Source: Bacteroides sp. CAG:443
GTDB lineage: Bacteria; Bacteroidota; Bacteroidia; Bacteroidales; Bacteroidaceae
Direction of reading: 5' to 3'
Assembly: GCA_000432735.1 (NCBI GenBank)
Contig: FR887788.1
Span: 1 to 22,438, forward strand
DNA length: 22,438 bases
Position numbers and translations under genes: made by a program
The notes under the pieces: generated by a model
What the model saw: the letters and a program-made list of their open reading frames with translations, nothing else
Databases searched by the model: none
What the model was told of the DNA's origin: nothing
Shown: in pieces, positions 7,919 to 15,344 of the stretch
Layout of the letters: each line of letters opens with the position of its first letter
How positions within the stretch are numbered: position 1 is the stretch's first letter

Positions 7919-9451
7919 TTACAAAGGCATATTGCCATGCTTTTTCGGAGGATTGCTTACACTCTTGTTCTGAGTCATTTCAAGTGCCTGAATCAGTTTG
8001 TAACGAGTATCCTTCGGAAGGATGATCTCATCGATATAACCCTGTTCGGCAGCACGATACGGATTAGAGAATTTTTCCTTGTATTCTTCTACCGCCTTAG
8101 CCTTTTCTTCCGGAGTAGCCTTACGATACAGAATGTTTACAGCTCCGTCGGCTCCCATTACAGCAATTTCGGCTGTAGGATATGAGAAGTTCACATCAGA
8201 ACCGATTGGCTTACTGTTCATAACGATGTACGCACCTCCATAAGCTTTACGAGTAATAACTGTAATCTTAGGCACTGTAGCTTCTGCATAAGCATATACA
8301 ATCTTCGCTCCGTGACGGATGATACCGTTGTGTTCCTGAGTACATCCCGGCAAGAATCCCGGAACATCTTCGAAAGTAACGATTGGAATATTGAAGCAGT
8401 CGCAGAAACGGATGAAACGAGAAGCCTTGTCTGAAGCATCAATATCGAGTACACCTGCCAGATAAGCCGGCTGATTGGCAACGATACCTACCGAGCGTCC
8501 ACCCAGACGAGCAAAACCGACAACGATATTCTTCGCAAAATGAGGCATAACCTCGAAGAAATAATGATTGTCGACTACCGGTTCGATGATATTCTTGATA
8601 TCGTACGGCATGTTCGGATCATCAGGAATAACTGTCATCAGTGATTCATCTGCACGGCGGATATCGTCTGTGCAAGCGATAGAAGGAGCATCTTCCATGT
8701 TATTGGACGGCAAGAAGCTCAACAGTTCACGGATGCTCATCAAAGTTTCTTCCTCTGTTTCGCACAAGAAATGAGTTACACCGCTCTTGCTGCTATGAGT
8801 ATAAGCACCACCCAGCTCTTCCTTGTCGACTTCTTCGTGAGTAACAGCCTTTACCACGTCCGGACCAGTGATAAACATGTGACTCTTTTCCTTCACCATG
8901 AAAATGAAGTCAGTCAACGCCGGTGAGTAGCAAGCACCACCTGCACACGGACCGAGGATAGCCGAAATCTGCGGAATCACACCCGAAGCGATGGTATTCT
9001 GATAGAAGATAGAAGCATATCCGGAGATACTGCCTACACCTTCCTGAATACGGGCACCACCCGAGTCATTCAAGGCAATGACCGGAGCACCGTTTTTCAA
9101 AGCCAGCTGCTGTACCTTTACAATCTTCTGCGCACCGGTAGCACTCAGTGTACCTCCGTATACGGTAAAGTCGTAAGCGTATACATAAACCAGACGTCCG
9201 TCTATCTTACCATAACCGCAAACGATACCGTCGCCCGGAATATGCTTTTTGTCCATACCGAAATCGGTACAGTGATGGATAACCAGTTTATCTATTTCGT
9301 TGAACGTACCTTTATCAAGCAACATATCGATACGTTCGCGGGCAGTCATGTGACCATTGGCGTGCTGCTTTTCTACACGCTCTACCCCTCCGCCTTGAGA
9401 AGCCAGCTTATCCAGCTCCTCAAATTTTTTATATTGTTCTGCTGTTGTCAT
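7919..9451 (-). CDS. pccB: Acyl-CoA (propionyl-CoA) carboxylase, carboxyltransferase subunit
   Basis: This 510-residue crotonase-fold carboxyltransferase moves CO2 between carboxybiotin and an acyl-CoA, here most likely propionyl-CoA giving (S)-methylmalonyl-CoA. Family blocks include HANGHMTARERIDMLLDKGTF near the N-terminus, GARIQEGVGSISGYASIF, the oxyanion-hole region LGPCAGGACYSPALTDFI, and the C-terminal-half block RKAYGGAYIVMNSK. The length is typical of PccB/MmdA proteins. Databases often name close relatives methylmalonyl-CoA decarboxylase alpha subunit (mmdA). The biotin carboxylase in the same operon and the absence of a membrane sodium-pump subunit favour a soluble ATP-using carboxylase. 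It is the last gene of its operon, starting 4 bases after the biotin-carrier stop. Substrate choice is inferred from the family and the nearby mutase. Confidence 0.92.
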   Translation of the reverse strand: MTTAEQYKKFEELDKLASQGGGVERVEKQHANGHMTARERIDMLLDKGTFNEIDKLVIHHCTDFGMDKKHIPGDGIVCGYGKIDGRLVYVYAYDFTVYGGTLSATGAQKIVKVQQLALKNGAPVIALNDSGGARIQEGVGSISGYASIFYQNTIASGVIPQISAILGPCAGGACYSPALTDFIFMVKEKSHMFITGPDVVKAVTHEEVDKEELGGAYTHSSKSGVTHFLCETEEETLMSIRELLSFLPSNNMEDAPSIACTDDIRRADESLMTVIPDDPNMPYDIKNIIEPVVDNHYFFEVMPHFAKNIVVGFARLGGRSVGIVANQPAYLAGVLDIDASDKASRFIRFCDCFNIPIVTFEDVPGFLPGCTQEHNGIIRHGAKIVYAYAEATVPKITVITRKAYGGAYIVMNSKPIGSDVNFSYPTAEIAVMGADGAVNILYRKATPEEKAKAVEEYKEKFSNPYRAAEQGYIDEIILPKDTRYKLIQALEMTQNKSVSNPPKKHGNMPL

Positions 9452-9455
9452 AAAT

Positions 9456-9974
9456 TTAATTTTCTTCTTTTACTACATCCAGTGTCATAATCACCTGGTT
9501 ACTGTTTACAGAATCACCTTCATTTACAAGGATTTCTTTTACAACACATTCGCTGTTTACCTTGTAATTACTCTGCATCTTCATAGCTTCAATTACAACG
9601 ACAATGTCGCCTGCCTGCAAGCGGTCGCCTACCTTTACCGGAATCTTCACAACCTTACCCGGCATCGGAGAAACGATCTTATCCTGCTGCTTCTCGTCGG
9701 CATTCTTACGCATACGAAGGTATTTAGCTTGTGAATCTATGATATCGATATTATATGACTGGTAATGGGCGTTGACCGTATAGCTCTTTCCACCTTCCTT
9801 ACGAATCAGTTCAGCGTTATACGACTTTCCTTCGTGCAAGATAGAGCAACTACCGTTTTCTGCCATTACAATATCCACATCGTAAGGAACACCATCGATA
9901 GTCAACTGTACTTTATTGCCTTCTTTGCTGACCAGCGTTACGTCAGCTACTCTGTCACCTATATGTATTTCCAT
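9456..9974 (-). CDS. Biotin carboxyl carrier subunit of acyl-CoA carboxylase
   Basis: This 172-residue biotin carrier belongs to the carboxylase operon. Residues 100-170 are the biotinyl domain, with the target lysine Lys132 in EAMKMQ and the PMPGKV block before it. Residues about 20-85 (IDGVPYDVDIV, ILHEGKSYNAELI, SYNIDII) resemble the biotin-transfer-like region found inside fused propionyl-CoA carboxylase alpha chains. That argues that this chain plus the biotin carboxylase is a split version of PccA. A charged linker, MRKNADEKQQDK, lies between the two parts. Biotin would be attached by a BirA-type ligase encoded elsewhere. The gene lies 11 bases after the biotin carboxylase stop and 4 bases before the carboxyltransferase start. 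Confidence 0.9.
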   Translation of the reverse strand: MEIHIGDRVADVTLVSKEGNKVQLTIDGVPYDVDIVMAENGSCSILHEGKSYNAELIRKEGGKSYTVNAHYQSYNIDIIDSQAKYLRMRKNADEKQQDKIVSPMPGKVVKIPVKVGDRLQAGDIVVVIEAMKMQSNYKVNSECVVKEILVNEGDSVNSNQVIMTLDVVKEEN

Positions 9975-9985
9975 AAATATCTTCT

Positions 9986-11497
9986 TTAAATTCGCAATAC
10001 ACCTTTTTTCAATCCGAATTCGCGCCAGCGGCTGATAGGACGATTATCGGAAGAGCCCGAGTTATTTTCTTCCAGGTTCATCAGATAATCGATGTATGCT
10101 GCAATCATTGCGATATTTTCGGTTTCTTCTTCCTTCTGTCCGGCCCATTTACGCAACATTTCCTGATGCTTGGGGATAAACAGTGTATTATAATGTCCTT
10201 CTACAAAGTCGGGTACATTCATGATATGACGCAGATAACCGATGTTCGTCTTCAAGCCGGTAATCTTGTATTCATACAGCACACGACGCATACGTTCGAT
10301 AGCAAACTCACGGGTAGTAGCCCATACAATCAGCTTACCGATCATCGGGTCATAATAGATAGGAATTTCATAGCTTTCGTATACATAGCTGTCGATACGC
10401 ACACCGATACCGTTCGGTTCCATCAGCTGACGGATGACACCCGGAGAAGGCATGAAGTTGTTTTCGGAATCCTCGGCACAGATACGGCATTCGATGGCAT
10501 GACCACGCTGTTTCAGATCTTCCTGCTTGAAGTGAAGCGGTTCATTGTTGGCGATACGAAGCTGTTCCTTTACCAAGTCCACGCCTACAACCTCTTCGGT
10601 GATAGGATGTTCCACCTGCAGACGCGTATTCATTTCGAGGAAATAGAAATTACGATGCTTGTCGACCAGGAATTCGATGGTACCAGCTCCCTTGTAGTTC
10701 ACAGCCTTGGCAGCAGCTACAGCAGCCTCACCCATCTTCTGACGAAGTTCGGGAGTAACGAAAGGAGAAGGAGTTTCTTCTACAATCTTCTGGTTACGAC
10801 GCTGGATAGAACATTCACGCTCGAACAGATGTACAGCATTACCGAAATTATCACCCAGAATCTGGAATTCGATATGATGCGGTTCCTCTACGAATTTCTC
10901 CAGATAAACCGTATCATCGCCAAACGACGACATCGATTCTGAACGGGCCGTATTGTAAGCTTCCTCCACTTCCGACTCATTATGAATAAGGCGCATACCC
11001 TTACCGCCTCCACCCATAGAAGCCTTCAGCATTACCGGATAACCGATACGATTACAGATTTCCTTAGCCTCTTCAACACTCTGCAAAGGCTGTTCCGTTC
11101 CAGGAACGACCGGAACTCCCGCCGCAATCATGTGTTTACGTGCAGAAATCTTATCACCCATGGCATCCATTGTTTCAGGATCGGGGCCGATAAAGATGAT
11201 TCCTTCTTCACGACAACGACGTGCAAATTCGGAATTTTCCGACAGGAAACCATATCCCGGATGAATTGCATCCACTCCATGACGCTTAGCCGCCATGATA
11301 ATTTTATCAATGTTCAGATAGCTCTCACGAGATGCTGCCGGACCAATCAGGCAAGCCTCATCTGCATAAAGTACGTGGCGCGCCGTTCTGTCGGCTTCCG
11401 AGAAGACTGCCACGGTACGAATGCCCATTTCACGGCACGAACGCATCACGCGCACAGCAATTTCGCCACGGTTAGCGATTAATACCTTGTGTATCAT
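9986..11497 (-). CDS. accC: Biotin carboxylase subunit of acyl-CoA carboxylase
   Basis: This 503-residue ATP-grasp biotin carboxylase uses ATP and bicarbonate to carboxylate the biotin on the carrier encoded next. The N-terminal pre-ATP-grasp domain begins IHKVLIANRGEIAVRVMRS. The glycine-rich ATP loop is KASMGGGGKGMR. SIQRRNQKIVEE and LEMNTRLQVEHPITE are the central catalytic blocks. About 50 residues extend past the usual end of a 450-residue AccC, with a charged tail (WAGQKEEETENIAM... FGLKKGVLRI). That fits the propionyl-CoA/acyl-CoA carboxylase type more than the fatty-acid AccC. It is first in the operon and has a promoter 73 bases upstream. The symbol accC is the family name; pccA would also be defensible. 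Confidence 0.93.
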   Translation of the reverse strand: MIHKVLIANRGEIAVRVMRSCREMGIRTVAVFSEADRTARHVLYADEACLIGPAASRESYLNIDKIIMAAKRHGVDAIHPGYGFLSENSEFARRCREEGIIFIGPDPETMDAMGDKISARKHMIAAGVPVVPGTEQPLQSVEEAKEICNRIGYPVMLKASMGGGGKGMRLIHNESEVEEAYNTARSESMSSFGDDTVYLEKFVEEPHHIEFQILGDNFGNAVHLFERECSIQRRNQKIVEETPSPFVTPELRQKMGEAAVAAAKAVNYKGAGTIEFLVDKHRNFYFLEMNTRLQVEHPITEEVVGVDLVKEQLRIANNEPLHFKQEDLKQRGHAIECRICAEDSENNFMPSPGVIRQLMEPNGIGVRIDSYVYESYEIPIYYDPMIGKLIVWATTREFAIERMRRVLYEYKITGLKTNIGYLRHIMNVPDFVEGHYNTLFIPKHQEMLRKWAGQKEEETENIAMIAAYIDYLMNLEENNSGSSDNRPISRWREFGLKKGVLRI

Positions 11498-11569
11498 GCT
11501 TTATGTTTTAGTTATTATCTTCGTTTAAGCCGCCGCCGCGTCATTCGGCACACGCAGCCAAAATCTGTG

Positions 11570-11601
11570 CAAAATTAGCAAAAAAAGAGATACGCCTCCA
11601 A
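11570..11601 (-). promoter_or_regulatory. Promoter of the acyl-CoA carboxylase operon
   Basis: On the minus strand the -7 box TAATTTTG (11570-11577) lies 20 bases downstream of TTGG (11598-11601), a near match to the -33 TTTG. It predicts a leader of about 65-70 bases before the biotin carboxylase ATG at 11497. Confidence 0.6.
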
Positions 11602-11647
11602 TTATCCTTTCTTTTTTTGCCTATGGAAAGGAATTTAGCATAAAATA

Positions 11648-11663
11648 CCTACCTATTGGTAGG
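11648..11663. repeat. 16-base palindrome upstream of the carboxylase promoter
   Basis: CCTACC-TATT-GGTAGG is a perfect 6+6 inverted repeat with a 4-base centre. It lies about 47 bases upstream of the carboxylase -33 box and about 50 bases beyond the htrA terminator. It is placed like an activator or repressor operator; it has no uridine tract and so is not a terminator. Which regulator might bind it is unknown. Confidence 0.4.
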
Positions 11664-11713
11664 CTTGTATTCGCAAAAAAGGTGAAAACGCAAAGTCGAG
11701 GTGACAAAACGAA

Positions 11714-11749
11714 AAAAGTCCAGGAAGCTTGTCTGCTTTCCGGACTTTT
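11714..11749 (-). terminator. Rho-independent terminator downstream of htrA
   Basis: The stem is AAAAGTCC/GGACTTTT, continuing inward through GGAAGC/GCTTTCC with one A-C mismatch and a G-U pair, around a 6-base loop (TTGTCT). On the minus strand it ends in TTTTTTCG. It lies 51 bases past the htrA stop. The plus-strand side has four T residues, so weak bidirectional action is possible. Confidence 0.75.
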
Positions 11750-11800
11750 CCTGAAATATTTCTTTTATTTCCTAAAAACAATCACCTTAAAAATTGATGC

Positions 11801-13297
11801 TTAATTCTGTGACAAGTCGACTGCATAGTTGGCACGTTTACCCGACGGATATACACCTACCATAAACAATACCTGGTCGGGCGACTGAGAAGCTGCTTTC
11901 ATAACCTCTTCCAGATCCTGAACCGTCTTCAACTGCTTGCCGTTTGCCTTCAGAATGATAAATCCTTTGCGGATACCACAGTCGGCCATTCTGCCTTCGC
12001 TTACTCCCGTAACCTGTACACCGTAACCCAGATTCAACTGTTTCTTCAGGTCGGAAGGTACTTCACGGAACGCAGCACCCAGCAATTGCATATCGGCATT
12101 CTTTACAATCTTCGTATTACCCTGCGCATTCTTCAAGGTAACAGTGAAACTCTTTTCTTTCTTTTCACGCCATACCTTCAACGTAACCTTATCACCCGGA
12201 CGATATTTAGCAAGTGACCCCTGCAATTCGGCCATGGTCTTGATCTTCTTGCCATTCAGTTCCATGATGACATCGTTCACCTTCAGAATACCGTCTACCG
12301 AACCGCCTTCGGTTACTTCTACAACCTGTACACCGTCGTTAATACCCAGTTCCTTCTGTTCCTTGCGGATTTCATCCGGATAAGTTTCATCACCCATGTT
12401 ACGTCCGGCAATACCCAGCAAAGCACGCTGTACGGTACCATACTGCTTCAAGTCGGTTACCACCTTTGTCATGATGCTGGTCGGAATAGCAAATCCATAT
12501 CCCGAATAAGCTCCGGTAGGAGAAACCAGCATGGCATTAATACCTACCAGTTCACCTTTGGCGTTGACCAGTGCACCACCACTGTTTCCCTGGTTGATAG
12601 CCGCATCCGTCTGGATAAACGATTCTACACCGTTGGCACCCAGTCCACGAGCTTTGGCGCTGACGATACCAGCCGTAACCGTAGATCCCAGATTGAACGG
12701 ATTACCTACAGCCAGTACCCACTCGCCCACTTTCAGACGCTCTGAGTCGCCTACCGGAATAGCCGGAAAATCATCTCCTTCAATCTTGACCAAAGCAAGG
12801 TCGGTAGTCGGATCGGCACCGATAACACGTCCCTTCATCTCGCGTCCGTCGTGCAACTTGACAGAGATTTCATCCGCTCCGTCGATTACGTGATTGTTGG
12901 TTGCGATATAACCGTCCTTCGAGATGATCACACCCGAACCGAATCCACGCTGTTCCGGAGTCTGTACCTGCTGCTCACGTCCACGTCCGTCGCCAAAGAA
13001 GAAATCGAAAATATCAGGCTGTCCCTGTATGGTTTTAACTTTACTTCTTTGAACAGACATTATATGTACAACAGAGTTCAACGAACTCTCGGCTGCCTTT
13101 GTCAAGTCGACCGGCTGCATGTTTGCCGCATCCAAAGCAGCATAGCGAGTATTCGTCGCTGTTTGAAATTCATCATAGAAAGACGTATTCTTATCCTGCT
13201 TAGATTGCATAAGAGTATAAGTAGTAACCCCTGCCACTCCTGCGCTGACAGCCATCACTGCGACTGCCCCTAATGCGATTTTAGTTGTCTTTTTCAT
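11801..13297 (-). CDS. htrA: HtrA/DegP-family periplasmic serine endoprotease (Do-like)
   Basis: This 498-residue Do-type protease/chaperone degrades misfolded envelope proteins. Residues 1-30 form an N-terminal membrane anchor or signal sequence (KIALGAVAVMAVSAGVAGV). The trypsin-like domain carries the complete triad: His136 in ATNNHVIDG, Asp166 in DPTTDLALV, and Ser239 in INQGNSGGAL. Two PDZ domains follow, at about 290-390 and 400-495 (GILKVNDVIMELNGKKI and GIRKGFIILKANGKQL mark their ligand-binding cores). The length is normal. Upstream I see no exact TAnnTTTG box, only a degenerate GAATTTTG. That would suit control by an alternative sigma factor in envelope stress, but this is speculation. 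The gene stands alone between two terminated units. Confidence 0.94.
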   Translation of the reverse strand: MKKTTKIALGAVAVMAVSAGVAGVTTYTLMQSKQDKNTSFYDEFQTATNTRYAALDAANMQPVDLTKAAESSLNSVVHIMSVQRSKVKTIQGQPDIFDFFFGDGRGREQQVQTPEQRGFGSGVIISKDGYIATNNHVIDGADEISVKLHDGREMKGRVIGADPTTDLALVKIEGDDFPAIPVGDSERLKVGEWVLAVGNPFNLGSTVTAGIVSAKARGLGANGVESFIQTDAAINQGNSGGALVNAKGELVGINAMLVSPTGAYSGYGFAIPTSIMTKVVTDLKQYGTVQRALLGIAGRNMGDETYPDEIRKEQKELGINDGVQVVEVTEGGSVDGILKVNDVIMELNGKKIKTMAELQGSLAKYRPGDKVTLKVWREKKEKSFTVTLKNAQGNTKIVKNADMQLLGAAFREVPSDLKKQLNLGYGVQVTGVSEGRMADCGIRKGFIILKANGKQLKTVQDLEEVMKAASQSPDQVLFMVGVYPSGKRANYAVDLSQN

Positions 13298-13426
13298 ACG
13301 TTTATAGTGTTTAAATTGTTAATTTCAATAGTTGTTTAACATTTCATTTGCTAAAGTAGAACAAAATTCATACGATTGTACTCGGCATTGCCTCTTTTTT
13401 CCCTCTTTTAACAAAGAAAGATTGTC

Positions 13427-13444
13427 CGTTAACCGCAGTTAACG
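13427..13444. repeat. Palindrome between htrA and rnpB
   Basis: CGTTAAC (13427-13433) and GTTAACG (13438-13444) form a perfect 7+7 inverted repeat around CGCA. It lies 130 bases upstream of the htrA start and about 95 bases upstream of the rnpB -7 box. It may be an operator for one of them; no function can be assigned. Confidence 0.35.
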
Positions 13445-13537
13445 ACTACCACCTGCCAATTTTACATTCATTATCAGACAGTTTGCACACCGGACAGATA
13501 TTTCTGCCAAAAATGACATAAATTCATTTTATTTACG

Positions 13538-13545
13538 TACCTTTG
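13538..13545 (+). promoter_or_regulatory. -7 box of rnpB
   Basis: TACCTTTG is an exact TAnnTTTG match placed 7 bases before the predicted RNA 5' end near 13552. No clear -33 TTTG is visible upstream. Confidence 0.65.
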
Positions 13546-13551
13546 CATCAA

Positions 13552-13926
13552 GAAAGCAGTTGGTCGGTTTGTCGCTGGTACCTTATGGTACAAGAGGAAA
13601 GTCCGGGCAACACAGAGCATCCTACTTCCTAACAGAAAGCTGCCTGCAAAGGTAGAGTAATGCAGAAGAAAATAACCGCCTGTCCGCACCGGAGAGGCAA
13701 GGGTGAGAAGGTGGGGTAAGAGCCTACCAGACGTATAGCGATATGCGGGCTGTGCATCTTAGGAGTTGTAAGGTCATGTAAACCGGCATTAACGAGGGTT
13801 GCTCGCCCCACGTCGGAGGGTAGACCGCTAGAGCTTACTGGTGACAGTGAGCGTAGATAAATGACAGACACTCTGCGCTTCGGCACAGAGAACAGAACCC
13901 GGCTTACAGACCGACTGCTTTTTTTT
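13552..13926 (+). ncRNA. rnpB: RNase P RNA (bacterial class A) with its terminal T-tract
   Basis: This is the catalytic RNA of ribonuclease P, which trims the 5' leaders of tRNA precursors. The universal core is present: GAGGAAAGTCCGGGC near 13594-13608, the AGATAAATGACAGAC block at 13855-13869, and ACAGAACCCGGCTTA at 13892-13906. The two ends pair as helix P1: AAAGCAGTTGGTC (13553-13565) with GACCGACTGCTTT (13909-13921). P1 is followed directly by eight T residues (13919-13926), so it probably also serves as terminator. The size of about 370 bases fits class A RNAs. The ends are estimated from P1 pairing. Confidence 0.95.
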
Positions 13927-13944
13927 CACCGAAATCTCTCCGCC

Positions 13945-15255
13945 ATGAACTATACCAAAATAAAAAACTGGCTGCAATTCCTCACCGTCGGCATCTGGAG
14001 AATCACCGAAGATGAGGTATCTCCCATACGGCGACAACTTTACTCATGCATTAAAATCGTTTATCTTTCCGTCGATCAGTTTCTGAACGACCGTATCCAG
14101 ATCCGGGCATCCGCACTGACATACAGTACCCTGCTGTCCATCATTCCCATCCTTGCCATCCTGTTTGCCATCGCACGCGGGTTCGGCTTCGACACCCTGA
14201 TGGAAATCCAGCTCCGGCAAGGAGTGGCAAGCCAGCAGAGCGAACTGATTATTTCGTGGATAAACTCTTATCTGGAACATGCCCAGAGCGGTATCTTCAT
14301 CGGTATCGGTCTGATTATGTTGCTGTGGACCGTACTTATCCTGACAGACAACATCGAGCGAAGCTTCAACGCCATCTGGCAGGTCAAGCGCCCGCGTTCC
14401 GTATTCCGGAAAATAACGGATTACTTTTCCATGATCCTGCTCCTGCCGCTGCTGATTGTCATATCGAGCGGTCTGACCATCTTCATGACAACATACATAA
14501 AGGGCATGGACAATTTCCTGGTGCTTGCTCCTATCCTGAAATTCTTAGTAAGACTTATTCCTTACGCCCTTACCTGGGGTATGTTCATCGGGCTTTACAT
14601 GTTTATCCCAAATACAAAAGTCAAGCTCAGACACGCCTGGTTTCCAGGCATACTGGCAGGAACAGCCTTTCAGGCATTCCAGTTCTTTTATGTAAACAGC
14701 CAGATATGGGTTTCGAACTACAACGCCATCTACGGTAGCTTTGCAGCCATCCCGATGTTCCTGTTGTGGACCCAGATTTCGTGGACCATCTGTCTTTTCG
14801 GTGCCGAGATGAACTACATCAGTCAAAACCTGGAGTCGTTCGACTTCGGAAAAGAGAGCGCACACATCAGCCGCCGCTACCATGACTTCTTCTGTACCCT
14901 TATCCTTTCCGCCATCTGCAAGAACTTTGCAGAGGAAAAGAAACCCTATTCGGCCGAAGAAATCAGCAAGCAATACAAAATACCTATCCGGCTGACCAAG
15001 CGGATTTTATATGAACTACAGGACATACACCTGATATACGAAACAATAGAAGAGAAAAAAGGCGACGTCCGGTACCTTCCGGGCATGGACATAAACAAGC
15101 TGACGGTAGGCCTCCTGCTGGAGAAACTGGATTCTGCCGGTTCCGAAGACTTCAAGGTTGACCGCCGGCAATATTCCGATTCATGGAAAGTCCTGCAACA
15201 TGCACGTCAGGAATACATCTACAACAACAGTCAAGTACTGTTGAAAGACCTGTAA
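13945..15255 (+). CDS. YihY/BrkB-family membrane protein with C-terminal winged-helix-like extension
   Basis: This 436-residue inner-membrane protein belongs to the YihY/virulence factor BrkB family (once misnamed ribonuclease BN). About six hydrophobic segments span residues 55-300, with family blocks such as RASALTYSTLLSIIPILAIL, NAIWQVKRPRS, NYNAIYGSFAAIPMFLLW and LFGAEMNYI. Residues about 310-400 add a soluble domain with a helix-turn-helix look (SAEEISKQYKIPIRLTKRIL, then ELQDIHLIYE and a GDVRYLPG wing). The ATG at 13945 is chosen because an in-frame ATG at 13861 lies inside the RNase P RNA. The gene begins 18 bases after the rnpB T-tract, with no promoter in the gap, so it probably depends on read-through. 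Its molecular function is unknown. Confidence 0.88.
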   Translation: MNYTKIKNWLQFLTVGIWRITEDEVSPIRRQLYSCIKIVYLSVDQFLNDRIQIRASALTYSTLLSIIPILAILFAIARGFGFDTLMEIQLRQGVASQQSELIISWINSYLEHAQSGIFIGIGLIMLLWTVLILTDNIERSFNAIWQVKRPRSVFRKITDYFSMILLLPLLIVISSGLTIFMTTYIKGMDNFLVLAPILKFLVRLIPYALTWGMFIGLYMFIPNTKVKLRHAWFPGILAGTAFQAFQFFYVNSQIWVSNYNAIYGSFAAIPMFLLWTQISWTICLFGAEMNYISQNLESFDFGKESAHISRRYHDFFCTLILSAICKNFAEEKKPYSAEEISKQYKIPIRLTKRILYELQDIHLIYETIEEKKGDVRYLPGMDINKLTVGLLLEKLDSAGSEDFKVDRRQYSDSWKVLQHARQEYIYNNSQVLLKDL

Positions 15256-15288
15256 AACCAGCCTCCCCAGCACAGAGAGACGGAATAA

Positions 15289-15332
15289 AAAAAGAGCAAA
15301 AATGATTCATGCGTTTCATTTTTGCTCTTTTT
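15289..15332. terminator. Bidirectional terminator between the yihY-like gene and ribE
   Basis: AAAAAGAGCAAAAATGA (15289-15305) pairs perfectly with TCATTTTTGCTCTTTTT (15316-15332) around a 10-base loop. A/T runs on both sides supply a uridine tract in each direction. It lies 33 bases after the yihY stop and 12 bases after the ribE stop. Confidence 0.85.
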
Positions 15333-15344
15333 CTTTCTAGAGAA

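Larger units (their letters stand above)
11498..11800. other. Intergenic region between the carboxylase operon and htrA
   Basis: No coding region is visible. The stretch holds the carboxylase promoter (11570-11601), a 16-base palindrome (11648-11663) and the htrA terminator (11714-11749). From 11583 to 11640 it is rich in A/T homopolymer runs. Confidence 0.7.

Noticed and set aside
10166..10942. A 258-codon open frame on the plus strand inside the biotin carboxylase gene
   Set aside because: Antisense to a highly conserved enzyme; no recognisable domain.
7919..11497. Sodium-pumping methylmalonyl-CoA decarboxylase
   Set aside because: The operon includes an ATP-using biotin carboxylase and lacks the multi-spanning beta and small gamma membrane subunits.
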